NCBI RefSeq assembly: GCF_013911755.1
Contig: NZ_JACESP010000006.1
Span: forward strand, 62,001-126,000
Length of the DNA stretch: 64,000 nucleotides
From: Sphingosinicella sp.
GTDB taxonomy: Bacteria > Pseudomonadota > Alphaproteobacteria > Sphingomonadales > Sphingomonadaceae
Direction: 5' to 3'
Shown: one piece after another, positions 19,370 to 31,127 of the stretch
Numbering within the stretch: position 1 is the stretch's first letter
How the letters are laid out: every line of letters starts with the position of its first letter
Notes under the pieces: model-generated
Databases searched by the model: none
What the model was told of the DNA's origin: nothing
The model's input: only the letters and a program-made list of their open reading frames with translations
Program-made: the position numbers and the translations under genes

Positions 19370-20635
19370 ATGAACGCGCCTTGGAATCCGAAAACCGGCG
19401 TCGGTGCACGCGACGCCTTCAACGCCTTCGTCTGCGACGACGAAACCGCTGATGCCGTCAAGGTCGTGGCAGCCGAACTCGGCTGGGCTGTCGAGAAGGT
19501 CAACAAAGGTGGCCTTCGCAACGCCGTGCAGACGCTCTCGGTCTCGTCGAGCCCGATGGTGCTGCTCGTCGATCTGTCGGAGTCGGGCGATCCGCTGAAC
19601 GACATCAACGCGCTTGCCGAAGTCTGCGAGCCGGGGACGATCGTGATCGCGGTCGGCATGATCAACGACGTGAAACTCTACCGCGATCTCGTCGCGAGCG
19701 GCCTGCAGGATTATCTGCTGAAGCCGCTTTCCGCCGACGCGATGCGCGAAGCGTTCATGCACGCGCAGGTCACGCTGCAGGGTCCGAAGCATGTGGAGGT
19801 CGATGCCAGCGCCCATCCGCGCACGACGATCGCGGTGATCGGCACCCGCGGCGGCGTCGGCGCATCCACCGTGGCAAGCTCGCTCGCATGGCTCTCAGCG
19901 GAGAGCCAGGGCCGCTCCACGGCGCTTCTCGATCTTGATGTCCAGTTCGGCACGGGGGCGCTTTCGTTCGACCTCGAACCGGGCCGCGGCCTTACGGACG
20001 CGCTCGAAAACCCGAGCCGCATCGACGGCCTCTTCATCGAGCGTGCGATGGTGCGCGTGGGCGACAAGCTCGCCGTGCTTTCCGCTGAAGCGCCGATCAG
20101 CCAGCCGCTGATCGCTGACGGCAGTGCGCTGTTCCAGCTTCAGGAAGAGATGCGCAATGCCTTCGAAACGGTGATCGTGGACCTGCCGCGCACCGTTGCC
20201 GTGCAGCACCCACACCTGCTCAGCGACGTCAACCATGTTGTCGTGGTGACCGAACAGACGCTGGCCTCGACGCGCGATGCGATCCGCCTGCTCGGTTTCC
20301 TGAAAGCAAACGCACCGCACGCCCGGGTCACGATGGTCGCCAATCGCGTCGGCACGAATCCGCCGCCCGAAGTCGCGCGCAAGGATTTCGAAGCATCGAT
20401 CGAACGCAAGATCGACATCGTCATTCCGCTCGACGTCAAGCAGGCCGTCGGCGCCGCGAAGCAGGGGCGTGCCCTCGCTGCGGTCGCGACCGGCAAGGTC
20501 GGCAGCGCCCTTCAAACGCTCGCCGTCCAGCTTGCCGGTGAAATCGCTGCCGAGGTCGAAGCGAAGACGTTGATGAGCAAGGTTCGGAGCCTGTTGCCCA
20601 ACAAGGGCGCCGCCAAGGCTTCGGGTAAAAAGTAA
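19370..20635 (+). CDS. cpaE: CpaE/TadZ family ATPase, pilus assembly
   Basis: ParA/MinD-like protein that places the Tad machine at the pole. Residues 1-140 form a receiver-like domain (VLLVDLSESGDP). Residues 147 onward form the ATPase with a deviant Walker A motif GTRGGVGASTVAS, the ALLDLDVQFGTGALSFDLEPGRGL segment and FETVIVDLPRTVAV. Length 421 matches CpaE proteins. It follows cpaD by 16 bp. Confidence 0.94.
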   Translation: MNAPWNPKTGVGARDAFNAFVCDDETADAVKVVAAELGWAVEKVNKGGLRNAVQTLSVSSSPMVLLVDLSESGDPLNDINALAEVCEPGTIVIAVGMINDVKLYRDLVASGLQDYLLKPLSADAMREAFMHAQVTLQGPKHVEVDASAHPRTTIAVIGTRGGVGASTVASSLAWLSAESQGRSTALLDLDVQFGTGALSFDLEPGRGLTDALENPSRIDGLFIERAMVRVGDKLAVLSAEAPISQPLIADGSALFQLQEEMRNAFETVIVDLPRTVAVQHPHLLSDVNHVVVVTEQTLASTRDAIRLLGFLKANAPHARVTMVANRVGTNPPPEVARKDFEASIERKIDIVIPLDVKQAVGAAKQGRALAAVATGKVGSALQTLAVQLAGEIAAEVEAKTLMSKVRSLLPNKGAAKASGKK

Positions 20636-20688
20636 TGCTTTCCGGCTGGGCAACCGGCCGGGCCGCACTGCGTAAAACGGGGTAAGGT

Positions 20689-22392
20689 ATGCAGCCCAAG
20701 GGGTTCGGAAAACGAAGCGGCGCAGGACTGCAGGTTGTTGGCGACGGGTTCGGGCAGAGCCCCGCCGCCAGCACCGGCAGGCGGCCGCTTGTTGCCGATT
20801 CCGGGGATTTTGGCCTTTCGAAGCCTGTTGAAGCGCCGCGCGGGCGCAGCACCGAAAACTGCGTGTGGGAATTGCACGCGATCCTCTCGCCGCAGCTTTC
20901 CGAACTGTTTCCGCCCGCGAAGACCCGCACGCGCCGCCGCGGCGAACTCGCCGCCCAGATGGAAGACACCATCAAACGTCTCGCCGACATCCAGGGCATG
21001 ACGATCGATGATGGGCAGGTGCGCGACACCGTCACCGTTCTTCTCAACGAACTCATCAATCTCGTCGGCGGCCTGAAGCCGTCCGCCAGCGCGGAAACGG
21101 CCGAGCGGAGTGCGCGCGCCGCGAGTGCGAGCACCCAGAGCGTGCTTGCCGCCAAGGAGCGCGTCCACCCCATTCTGATGGAGCGGATCGACGCGAGCGT
21201 CATCGCCGATCTCTCACGCGGCGAACTCGCCGAGCAGATTTCCGACGTCATCTCCGAAATTCTCGTTCAGGAGAAGATCGGCCTCAACCAGCGCGAGCAG
21301 CGCGATCTCGTCACGCTGCTCCTCAACGACATGCTCGGCCTCGGACCGCTTGAACCGCTGCTCAACGACGACGAAGTCAGCGAAATCATGGTCAATGGAC
21401 CGAACGTCGTCTACGCCGAACGCAAGGGCAAGCTCGCGCAGACCGACGTCAAGTTCCGCGACGACGCGCATCTCCTCAACATCGCGCAGCGCATCGTCAG
21501 CGCCGTCGGCCGCCGCGTCGACGAGACCTCGCCGATCTGCGACGCGCGCCTTCTTGATGGCAGCCGCGTCAACGTCGTCATCCCGCCGCTCGCCATCGAT
21601 GGCACCTCGATCTCGATTCGTAAATTCTCGAAGATCAAGTTGACGCTCGATCGCATGATGGAAGGCGGATCGATGTCGCCGGCCATGTGCAAGTTCCTCA
21701 ACATCGCCGGCCGCTGCCGTCTCAACATCCTGATCTCGGGGGGCACGGGCTCCGGCAAGACGACGATGCTGAACGCGATTTCGCGCAACATCGATCCGGG
21801 CGAACGCATCGTCACGATCGAGGACGCAGCCGAGCTGCAATTGCAGCAGCCGCACGTCGTGCGCCTGGAAACGCGCCCCGCGAACCTCGAAGGCAATGGA
21901 CAGGTCACGATGCGCGACCTCGTGAAGAACGCGCTGCGTATGCGTCCCGATCGCATCATCCTCGGCGAGGTTCGCGGACCCGAAGCGTTTGATCTGCTCG
22001 CCGCCATGAACACGGGTCACGACGGCTCGTTCGGCACGCTGCACGCGAACCGCCCGCGCGAGGCGCTGACGCGTCTTGAAAACATGATCAACATGGCCGG
22101 GCTCAATCTCAGCCCGAACGCCATCCGCCAGCAGATTTCCGACGCGCTGAACCTCGTCGTGCAGATCAGCCGTATGCGCGACGGCGGCCGCCGCATCACG
22201 CACATCTCGGAAGTGGTCGGCATGGAAGGCGACGTCATCACCATGCAGGACCTGTTCCTCTACCGCTACAACGGCGAGGATGAGACCGGGAAGCTGAAGG
22301 GTGAATACATCAGCACGGGCCTGCGCCCGAATTGCTACGAACGCGCGGAATACTTCGGCCTTGGCCGCGCCTTGATGGAGTGCATGGGATGA
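20689..22392 (+). CDS. cpaF: Tad pilus ATPase CpaF/TadA
   Basis: Hexameric secretion ATPase that powers pilus assembly. The 567-residue protein has a variable N-terminal region of about 150 residues, then MVNGPNVVYAERKGKL, the Walker A motif GGTGSGKTTMLNAI, the Asp box TIEDAAELQL and the later motif GEVRGPEAFDLLAAMNTGHDGSFGTLHAN. The terminal TGA overlaps the tadB start by 4 bp. Confidence 0.97.
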   Translation: MQPKGFGKRSGAGLQVVGDGFGQSPAASTGRRPLVADSGDFGLSKPVEAPRGRSTENCVWELHAILSPQLSELFPPAKTRTRRRGELAAQMEDTIKRLADIQGMTIDDGQVRDTVTVLLNELINLVGGLKPSASAETAERSARAASASTQSVLAAKERVHPILMERIDASVIADLSRGELAEQISDVISEILVQEKIGLNQREQRDLVTLLLNDMLGLGPLEPLLNDDEVSEIMVNGPNVVYAERKGKLAQTDVKFRDDAHLLNIAQRIVSAVGRRVDETSPICDARLLDGSRVNVVIPPLAIDGTSISIRKFSKIKLTLDRMMEGGSMSPAMCKFLNIAGRCRLNILISGGTGSGKTTMLNAISRNIDPGERIVTIEDAAELQLQQPHVVRLETRPANLEGNGQVTMRDLVKNALRMRPDRIILGEVRGPEAFDLLAAMNTGHDGSFGTLHANRPREALTRLENMINMAGLNLSPNAIRQQISDALNLVVQISRMRDGGRRITHISEVVGMEGDVITMQDLFLYRYNGEDETGKLKGEYISTGLRPNCYERAEYFGLGRALMECMG

Positions 22393-23363
22393 GCCGTGAC
22401 CTGATGATCGCCGTGATCTTCGGCTGTGTCTTTGTGGCGCTGGCGCTGATCATTCTGATGAGCGGCGATGGCAATGCGAAGCGCGGCGCGAAGCGGCTGG
22501 AGCAGCTCCGCGAGCGGCATTCGTCCTCACGCGAAGTGCTTGCGCAGGTGCAGATGCGCCGCATCCTCGCCTCGCGTGAGAGCAGGCTCGACAACATGTT
22601 CCAGGGCCTGATCCCGAACCGCGCGCTGCTTCGCCAGCGTCTGGATCGCACGGGCAAGTCCTGGTCGCTTGGGCAGTATGCGGTCGCGAGCCTCGCCATT
22701 CTCGCGCTCACTTTCATCGCCATCTCGAGCACCGGCGCGCCGATGGCGCTCGCCGCGCTGGCAGGTTTATTCTTCGGCTTGTTCCTGCCGCACATGGTGG
22801 TCAGCTTCTTCATCAAGAAGCGCATCAAGAATTTCAACGACCGCTTCCCGGACGCGATCGATCTTCTCGTACGCGGTCTCCGGTCGGGTCTGCCGATCTC
22901 CGAATCGATCGGTGTCGTCGGCAAGGAAATCCTGGATCCGGTCGGATACGAATTCCGCCAGGTCTCCGACAAGATCCGCATCGGCCGTACGATGGAGCAG
23001 GCGCTGCAGGAAACCGCGAACCGCCTGACAACCCCCGAATTCCAGTTTTTCGTCATCACGCTGTCGATCCAGCGCGAGACCGGTGGCAACCTTGCCGAAA
23101 CGCTGAACAATCTTGCCGAAGTGCTGCGCAAGCGCGCGCAGATGAAGCTGAAGATCCGGGCGATGTCGTCTGAATCGAAAGCGTCGGCCTATATCGTCGG
23201 CTCACTGCCGTTCATTGTGTTCACGCTCGTGTACATGATGAACCCCTCCTATCTGAATCCGTTCTTCGTCGATCCGCGCCTGATGGTGGCGGGCATCGGC
23301 GGCCTTATCTGGATGTCAATCGGCGCCTTTATCATGGCCAAGATGGTGAGCTTCGAAATCTGA
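22389..23363 (+). CDS. tadB: Tad pilus inner-membrane protein TadB (type II secretion F domain)
   Basis: Inner-membrane platform subunit of the Tad pilus. I use ATG 22389, overlapping the cpaF stop, for 324 residues. One N-terminal helix precedes a pair of helices near 95-150, then the F-domain core with FNDRFPDAIDLLVRGLRSGLPISESI, QALQETANRLTTPEFQFF and ETGGNLAETLNNLAEVLRKR, and two C-terminal helices. It ends at the first base of tadC. Confidence 0.95.
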   Translation: MSRDLMIAVIFGCVFVALALIILMSGDGNAKRGAKRLEQLRERHSSSREVLAQVQMRRILASRESRLDNMFQGLIPNRALLRQRLDRTGKSWSLGQYAVASLAILALTFIAISSTGAPMALAALAGLFFGLFLPHMVVSFFIKKRIKNFNDRFPDAIDLLVRGLRSGLPISESIGVVGKEILDPVGYEFRQVSDKIRIGRTMEQALQETANRLTTPEFQFFVITLSIQRETGGNLAETLNNLAEVLRKRAQMKLKIRAMSSESKASAYIVGSLPFIVFTLVYMMNPSYLNPFFVDPRLMVAGIGGLIWMSIGAFIMAKMVSFEI

Positions 23364-24343
23364 TGGAAGAGAAAACCCTTCTTCTCGGCATGACCGGGAC
23401 CGATCTCGCCACGCTGCTCGCAGCACTCGGTGTCTTCGCCATGATGGTTGCGGTCTGGTCGGTGGCGACCGTCCGCGATCCGATGCGCGGCCGCGTGAAA
23501 GCGCTTCAGGACCGCCGCGAACAGCTGAAGGCGGGCATCGTCGCGCCGCGGCGGCGCTCCAGCCTTGCGGCGAAGACTGAAGCCACCGATTTCATGCGCG
23601 GCATCCTCAAGAAGATGTCGGTGATGCAGGACGAGCAGACGAAGCTCGCCGAAACCAAGCTCGTGCAGGCCGGCATCCGCTCCAAGGACGCGGTCGTCGT
23701 GTTCATGTTCGGTCGCCTGATCGCGCCCTTCGCGCTCGGTGCCATCGCCGCGTTCTATATCTACGGTCTCGGCATGTTCCCGGATTACGCCTCCTCGACG
23801 AAGGCGATGATCGTGGGTGGCGCATTGCTCATTGGCTACAAGGCGCCCGACATCTATGTGAAGAATCTCATCACGAAGCGTTCGGATGCGATCCGCAAGG
23901 GCCTTCCCGATGCGCTCGACCTGCTCGTGATCTGCGCCGAGGCCGGTCTTACCGTCGATGCCGCGTTCAACCGCGTCGCGAAGGAACTTGGCAACGGCTA
24001 TCCCGAACTCGCGGACGAATTCGCGCTCACCGCGATCGAGCTCGGCTTCCTCACCGATCGCCGCCAGGCCTTCGAGAACCTTGCCAATCGCGTTGATCTC
24101 GAAGCGCTGCGCGGCGTCGTGACGACGATGATTCAGACCGAGAAATACGGCACGCCGCTCGCCTCGTCCCTACGCGTGCTCTCGGCGGAATTCCGCAACG
24201 AGCGCATGATGCGCGCCGAGGAAAAGGCTGCGCGGCTCCCGGCGATCATGACCGTGCCGCTCATCCTGTTCATCTTGCCAGTGCTGTTCGTCGTGATCCT
24301 CGGGCCGGCGGCCTGCGCGATCGCCGATAACTTCACGAGCTGA
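23363..24343 (+). CDS. tadC: Tad pilus inner-membrane protein TadC (type II secretion F domain)
   Basis: Second platform subunit, paralogous to TadB. The 326-residue protein has an N-terminal helix, then the F domain with KGLPDALDLLVICAEAGLTVDAAFNRVAKELG and GVVTTMIQTEKYGTPLASSLRVLSAEFRNERMMRAEEKAARLP, and a final hydrophobic segment. It starts on the last base of the tadB stop. Last operon gene seen here; the next gene converges at 7 bp, so tadD, tadE, tadG and the Flp pilin gene are not adjacent. Confidence 0.95.
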   Translation: MEEKTLLLGMTGTDLATLLAALGVFAMMVAVWSVATVRDPMRGRVKALQDRREQLKAGIVAPRRRSSLAAKTEATDFMRGILKKMSVMQDEQTKLAETKLVQAGIRSKDAVVVFMFGRLIAPFALGAIAAFYIYGLGMFPDYASSTKAMIVGGALLIGYKAPDIYVKNLITKRSDAIRKGLPDALDLLVICAEAGLTVDAAFNRVAKELGNGYPELADEFALTAIELGFLTDRRQAFENLANRVDLEALRGVVTTMIQTEKYGTPLASSLRVLSAEFRNERMMRAEEKAARLPAIMTVPLILFILPVLFVVILGPAACAIADNFTS

Positions 24344-24350
24344 TCCGGGT

Positions 24351-25571
24351 TCAGGTGCGGGCGTTCGTTTCGACGACGCCCGCCGCCACCAGCGCCGCGA
24401 TCTCGTCCGCCGAAAGCCCGGCGGCGCGCAACACATCAATGCTGTCCGCGCCAAGTTCCGGCGGCGCCTTCGCATAGTCAGGCGGCGTCTTCGAAAAGCG
24501 CATCGGCTGCGCCATCGTCCGCACAGTGCCCGCAAGCGGGTGCGCCTGCTCGATCACGAGTCCCCGCGCCTTTGTCTGTTCCTCAGCGAAGGCCTGTGCG
24601 AGATCGTTGACCGGCCCGGCAGGAACCCCCGCCGCATCGAGTGCCGCAAGCCAGCGCTCTGCGGGCTCTCGCAGCAGCACGGCCTCGATCTCCCCGACCA
24701 GCGCCTCGCGATTGGCAACGCGGGCCGGGGAAGAGGCATAGCGCTCATCCTCGCCCCATTCGGGCCGCCCCAGCGCCTTCGCGAACGCCCGGAACTGGCC
24801 GTTGTTGCCCACAGCGACCGCAATGCGGCGCGTCGCCGTGGGGAAATCCTGATAGGGCACGATGTTGGGATGTGCATTCCCCATCGGGCGCGGCACCTTG
24901 CCCGAGACGAGATAGTTCATCGCCTGGTTCGCCATCCAGCCGAGCGTGGTGTCGAACAGCGCCATATCGATGTGCTGGCCCTCTCCGGTCGCGTCGCGGT
25001 GGCGGATCGCGGCAAGGATGGCGATCGTCGCGTAGAGCCCCGTCGTGATGTCGGCAATGGCGACGCCCGCCTTGGTCGGCTGGCCACCGGCAGCACCGGT
25101 GATGCTCATCAGCCCGGCCATCGCCTGAATGACAAAGTCGTAGCCCGGCCGCTCGGCATTCGGCCCGTCCTGCCCGAAGCCGGTGACAGAGCAATAGACG
25201 ATGTCGGGCTTCACGGCGGCGAGCCCCGCATAGTCGAGACCGTAACGCGCGAGCCCGCCCGCCTTGAAGTTCTCGACGACCACGTCCGCACTTTCGGCGA
25301 GCTTTCGCACGATTGCCGCGCCGCGCGGATCGGCGATATCGATGGCAAGGCTCTTCTTGTTACGGTTCGCCGCGAGATAGTATGCGGCGTCGCCCGCGGT
25401 TCCGTCCTCGCCCGCGATGAACGGCGGCCCCCAGCTTCGCGTATCGTCGCCCGCGCCCGGCCGCTCCACCTTCACCACCTCGGCGCCAAGGTCACCGAGA
25501 ATCTGTGTCGCCCACGGCCCCGCGAGCACGCGCGAAAGATCGAGAATCTTGAGGCCCGAAAGCGGTCCCAT
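24351..25571 (-). CDS. CaiB/BaiF family CoA transferase
   Basis: Class III CoA transferase, moving CoA between carboxylic acids. I choose ATG 25571, preceded by AAGGAG with about 9 nt spacing, giving 406 residues; ATG 25577 is an alternative. Motifs: GLKILDLSRVLAGPWATQILGDLGAEVVKVE, NRNKKSLAIDI and the catalytic aspartate region in HIDMALFDTTLGWMANQ, then PYQDFPTATRRIAVAVGNNGQF. The substrate is unknown; acyl-CoA metabolism is likely. It stands alone, divergent from the HHH protein gene. Confidence 0.92.
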   Translation of the reverse strand: MGPLSGLKILDLSRVLAGPWATQILGDLGAEVVKVERPGAGDDTRSWGPPFIAGEDGTAGDAAYYLAANRNKKSLAIDIADPRGAAIVRKLAESADVVVENFKAGGLARYGLDYAGLAAVKPDIVYCSVTGFGQDGPNAERPGYDFVIQAMAGLMSITGAAGGQPTKAGVAIADITTGLYATIAILAAIRHRDATGEGQHIDMALFDTTLGWMANQAMNYLVSGKVPRPMGNAHPNIVPYQDFPTATRRIAVAVGNNGQFRAFAKALGRPEWGEDERYASSPARVANREALVGEIEAVLLREPAERWLAALDAAGVPAGPVNDLAQAFAEEQTKARGLVIEQAHPLAGTVRTMAQPMRFSKTPPDYAKAPPELGADSIDVLRAAGLSADEIAALVAAGVVETNART

Positions 25572-25645
25572 CGACATTGTCTCCTTGGATTCGGCGGCGA
25601 CCGCGCTATCAGTTCGGAAGGGCGACGCCAAGCAAGGACAGGATC

Positions 25646-26269
25646 ATGGCCATCGACATCACCGCGCTGCTGACATTCGGCCTGCCCGGCCTTGTCGTCG
25701 GTCTCGCGCTCGGCTGGGCACTATTCCGCGGCACGGCAAAGCTGGAGCTGCTGCAGGCCCAACACGATCAGGCAGCATCCCGGCTGGCAAGCGCCGGCGC
25801 GGAGATCGCGCGGCTGGAAAAGGACCTCGCCTCCGCCCGCGATCAGGTGAAACCGCTTGCCGACGAGGTCGACCGGCTGCGCCGCGAAAAGGCCGCACGC
25901 AAGGCTGAAAGCGCGGGCACCCCGCCGCCCGCCGACAGTGCGCCAAGCACGGCGCCGCTCCCCGGAATTGGCTGGAAACCGGGCCGCAAGCTGCCGACTT
26001 TCCTCGAAGCACCGATCGGCCCGACCGACGACCTCTCGCTCTTGAAAGGTGTCGGCCCGCGCCTCGCCGCGCGGCTTCGCGAGATCGGCATTTTCTATTT
26101 CGCGCAGATCGCGGACTGGAGCCCCGAAGAGGTGAAGCTCGTCGACGCGAAGCTCGACAACTTCCGCGGCCGCATCGAAAAGGACCATCTGATCGAGCAG
26201 GCGAAGCTGCTCGCGAGCGGCCGTCTCACCGAATACGAAGCCCGTTTCGGCAAGCTCGGCAGCGAGTGA
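25646..26269 (+). CDS. membrane-anchored coiled-coil protein with helix-hairpin-helix domain
   Basis: A 207-residue protein. The first 25 residues are hydrophobic (ALLTFGLPGLVVGLALGWALF). Residues 32-95 are a charged coiled coil, then a proline-rich linker. The C-terminal domain has DDLSLLKGVGPRLAARLREIGIFYFAQIADWS, a helix-hairpin-helix pattern found in predicted DNA-binding and NADH-dehydrogenase-associated proteins. No catalytic residues are evident. I chose ATG 25646 after AAGGACAGG; its TGA overlaps the next ATG. Confidence 0.8.
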   Translation: MAIDITALLTFGLPGLVVGLALGWALFRGTAKLELLQAQHDQAASRLASAGAEIARLEKDLASARDQVKPLADEVDRLRREKAARKAESAGTPPPADSAPSTAPLPGIGWKPGRKLPTFLEAPIGPTDDLSLLKGVGPRLAARLREIGIFYFAQIADWSPEEVKLVDAKLDNFRGRIEKDHLIEQAKLLASGRLTEYEARFGKLGSE

Positions 26270-26670
26270 TGCGCACCGCCCTGATCGCCCTTCTCACCAC
26301 CCTCGCGGCGTGCGGCAGCGCCCCCGAATCCGCGCCCGCAGAGAAGACTGCGGCGGCAACGCCGCAGCCTGCCGCCGAACCCGCCGTGCCATTGCCGCCA
26401 CCGCCGCGCTACGTGGGGCGCTGGGCGGAAAGCGCCGACCAGTGCACCGAGGGCTGGTGGCGTTTCTGGAACGACGAACTGCTCACCAAGGCCGACCTGC
26501 GCTGCGACATCCTTCCACCCGATGCGGCGAGCGCCGACGAGAAGCGCCGCATGGTCTGCCAGTCTGAAGGCAAGTGGTCGCGCGAGGAATGGGCCCTCGC
26601 CTACCCGGCAGCAGACACGATGACGGTGTCGCGCGATGGTGGCGCCCCGATCACCTTGAAGAAATGCTGA
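26269..26670 (+). CDS. small putative lipoprotein
   Basis: A 133-residue protein starting MRTALIALLTTLAACGS, a lipoprotein signal peptide (lipobox LAAC). An alanine/proline-rich linker follows, then a compact domain with YVGRWAESADQCTEGWWRFWN and cysteines at DLRCDI, MVCQSEG and the last residue (KKC). Four mature cysteines besides the lipid one could form disulfides. I do not recognise the family. ATG 26269 overlaps the preceding stop; the GST gene begins 4 bp later. Confidence 0.75.
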   Translation: MRTALIALLTTLAACGSAPESAPAEKTAAATPQPAAEPAVPLPPPPRYVGRWAESADQCTEGWWRFWNDELLTKADLRCDILPPDAASADEKRRMVCQSEGKWSREEWALAYPAADTMTVSRDGGAPITLKKC

Positions 26671-26674
26671 CCCG

Positions 26675-27304
26675 ATGAAACTGTGGCACTGCGCGGGTGC
26701 GCGCTCCTTCCGGCCGCTCTGGTGTCTGGAGGAGATGGGGCTTGCCTACGACCTCCGCCTGATGGCGTTCCCGCCGCGCTTTACCGAGCCCGATTATCTG
26801 GAGCTCAACCCTTTCGGCACCGTGCCGACCTTCACCGACGGCGAGACGCTGATGACCGAGTCGACCGGCATCTGCCACTACCTCGCCGAGCGCTACGGCC
26901 CCACGCCGCTCGCGGTGCGATCGGATGAGCCCGACTACGGTCGCTATCTCAACTGGCTCTACCAGTCCGACTCAACGCTCACCTTCCCGCAGACGCTCGT
27001 GCTGCGCTACGGCGTGTTCGAGTCCGAAGAGCGGCGGTTGCCGCAGGCGGTGGAGGACTACACGCGCTGGTTCTTCTCGCGCCTGAAGGGCGCCGCGCGG
27101 CTGCTCGGCGATAGCGACTATGTTGCGGCGAACCGCTTCACCATCGCCGACATCGGCTTCGCCTACGCGCTGCGGCTTGCCGAAATCCTGCAGCTCGGCG
27201 CCTTCCCCGAAAACGTCGCGGCCTACTGGGCGCGGATGCAGGCGCGGGAGGGTTACCAGCGGGCGATCACGCGGGAAGCCGGGGCGAAGCTCTTCATTTC
27301 CTGA
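26675..27304 (+). CDS. glutathione S-transferase family protein
   Basis: A 209-residue GST fold protein. The thioredoxin-like N-terminal half is MKLWHCAGARSFRPLWCLEEMGLAYDLRLMAF with the cis-proline loop GTVPTFTDG and the glutathione-binding ESTGICHYLAERYG. The all-helical C-terminal half has the N-cap NRFTIADIGFAYAL. The enzyme probably conjugates or reduces unknown substrates. The stop is immediately followed by the stop of the opposing DUF1254 gene, with no gap. Confidence 0.92.
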   Translation: MKLWHCAGARSFRPLWCLEEMGLAYDLRLMAFPPRFTEPDYLELNPFGTVPTFTDGETLMTESTGICHYLAERYGPTPLAVRSDEPDYGRYLNWLYQSDSTLTFPQTLVLRYGVFESEERRLPQAVEDYTRWFFSRLKGAARLLGDSDYVAANRFTIADIGFAYALRLAEILQLGAFPENVAAYWARMQAREGYQRAITREAGAKLFIS

Positions 27305-27805
27305 TTATGCGGGTGCGCAGGTGCTGCGGCGGCGGAGTGTATCGATCGCCGCAAGGTCTTCGGCGTCGGTGACGAGGATGCGGATGAGGGCGATGCCCTT
27401 GCCGCCCGGGACGGCGAGCGATCCGCCTGTGCCGTCTTTCGAGAGCGTCAGCGCGTAGCGCCCGGTGGCGGTGCGGTCGTTCACCGAGAAGATGTTGTCG
27501 GTGTTCGCATCGAAAACCGAAAGCGACCAGTAGCGCTGCGGCGGCACGAACGCATCGATCGCGACCGGCCCCTTCGCCAGATCGAACACGCAGATGCTGT
27601 AGGCGAGATCGGGGCTGGGGCGCACCACGAATCGGCTTTCGGCGTTCGGAAGCCCCTGATGCCGCATCACGTTGACGCTGCCCGCGCCGAGCGTCTCCAT
27701 CGCCTTCGCCATGATGACATGCGGCGTCGCCCACAGCGCCGCCACATAGGCGAGCGCGGCAACGAGCGCGGCGAGGAGGATCGGACCGAGCCACCTCATG
27801 CGCAC
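27305..27805 (-). CDS. DUF1254 domain protein
   Basis: A 166-residue protein with an N-terminal hydrophobic segment (RWLGPILLAALVAALAYVAAL), a signal anchor or uncleaved signal. The body has FVVRPSPDLAYSICVFDLAKGPVAIDAFVPPQRYWSLSVFDANTDNIF, matching the DUF1254 pattern. Its start overlaps the end of the DUF1214 gene by 10 bp. In many bacteria DUF1254 and DUF1214 are fused in one protein; here they are two genes. Function is unknown. Confidence 0.85.
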   Translation of the reverse strand: MRMRWLGPILLAALVAALAYVAALWATPHVIMAKAMETLGAGSVNVMRHQGLPNAESRFVVRPSPDLAYSICVFDLAKGPVAIDAFVPPQRYWSLSVFDANTDNIFSVNDRTATGRYALTLSKDGTGGSLAVPGGKGIALIRILVTDAEDLAAIDTLRRRSTCAPA

Positions 27806-28371
27806 GAGACCTTCTCGATCGTCGGCAAATGCGCAGGGTCCGGGCGGCCGATGATCGCGGGAGCGGGATTATAGGCGCGCAGCGTGAGCGCGAAGTGACC
27901 CTGCCCGCCGGTCGGCAGCCAGTCCTCCCCCTCGCCCGACGGTCCGACATCGAAGGCGAACGCCCCCGGTCCCGTGCGGGGCACATTCCGCATATGGAAG
28001 CTGAACCGCTGCGCCGCGTTCGCCACGAGGAAATGGTCTGCGCCGTAAAGCGTGATGCTCCACCAGCGCGCCTTCGGGTCCACGCCGCTCACGCGGTAGC
28101 GGCACCGCCCGTCGAGCGGCGCGCCAGCGCTGTCTTCCTCGGCGTTGAAGTAGATGGCTTCCTTCGCGGAAAGCGCGAGCAGACCCGCTATGGCAACGGT
28201 CGCACGTGTTCTGAGGTCGGCATCGGCGGAGCCGGTGACGGCGGACGTCGCCCACGGCCCCGATTTCGCGGATCCGGCGCCAAGCCCGCCGCGCACGGAA
28301 AGCCACGCGCCGCCGAGACCCAGCGCGAGCCCCGCGACAATTGCCAGCAGCCATTTGCCCCACCGCTTCAT
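27796..28371 (-). CDS. DUF1214 domain protein
   Basis: A 191-residue protein. The N-terminal helix (KWLLAIVAGLALGLGGAWLSV) anchors or exports it. The body has KEAIYFNAEEDSAGAPLDGRCRYRVSGV, RWWSITLYGADHFLVANAAQRFSFHM and WLPTGGQGHFALTLRAYNP, the DUF1214 signature. ATG 28371 was chosen; an in-frame ATG 28383 adds four residues. It is the upstream half of a two-gene pair with the DUF1254 protein and is likely to act with it. Confidence 0.85.
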   Translation of the reverse strand: MKRWGKWLLAIVAGLALGLGGAWLSVRGGLGAGSAKSGPWATSAVTGSADADLRTRATVAIAGLLALSAKEAIYFNAEEDSAGAPLDGRCRYRVSGVDPKARWWSITLYGADHFLVANAAQRFSFHMRNVPRTGPGAFAFDVGPSGEGEDWLPTGGQGHFALTLRAYNPAPAIIGRPDPAHLPTIEKVSCA

Positions 28372-28411
28372 GCCGCCAAGCATGACACACGGCGGCGCTA
28401 TGCCAACTCGC

Positions 28412-31078
<2,667 letters not shown>

Positions 31079-31127
31079 GATCGCTCGCTTCCTTGTTTAT
31101 CGTCGGCGGGAGGGGAGACGCCCGCCG

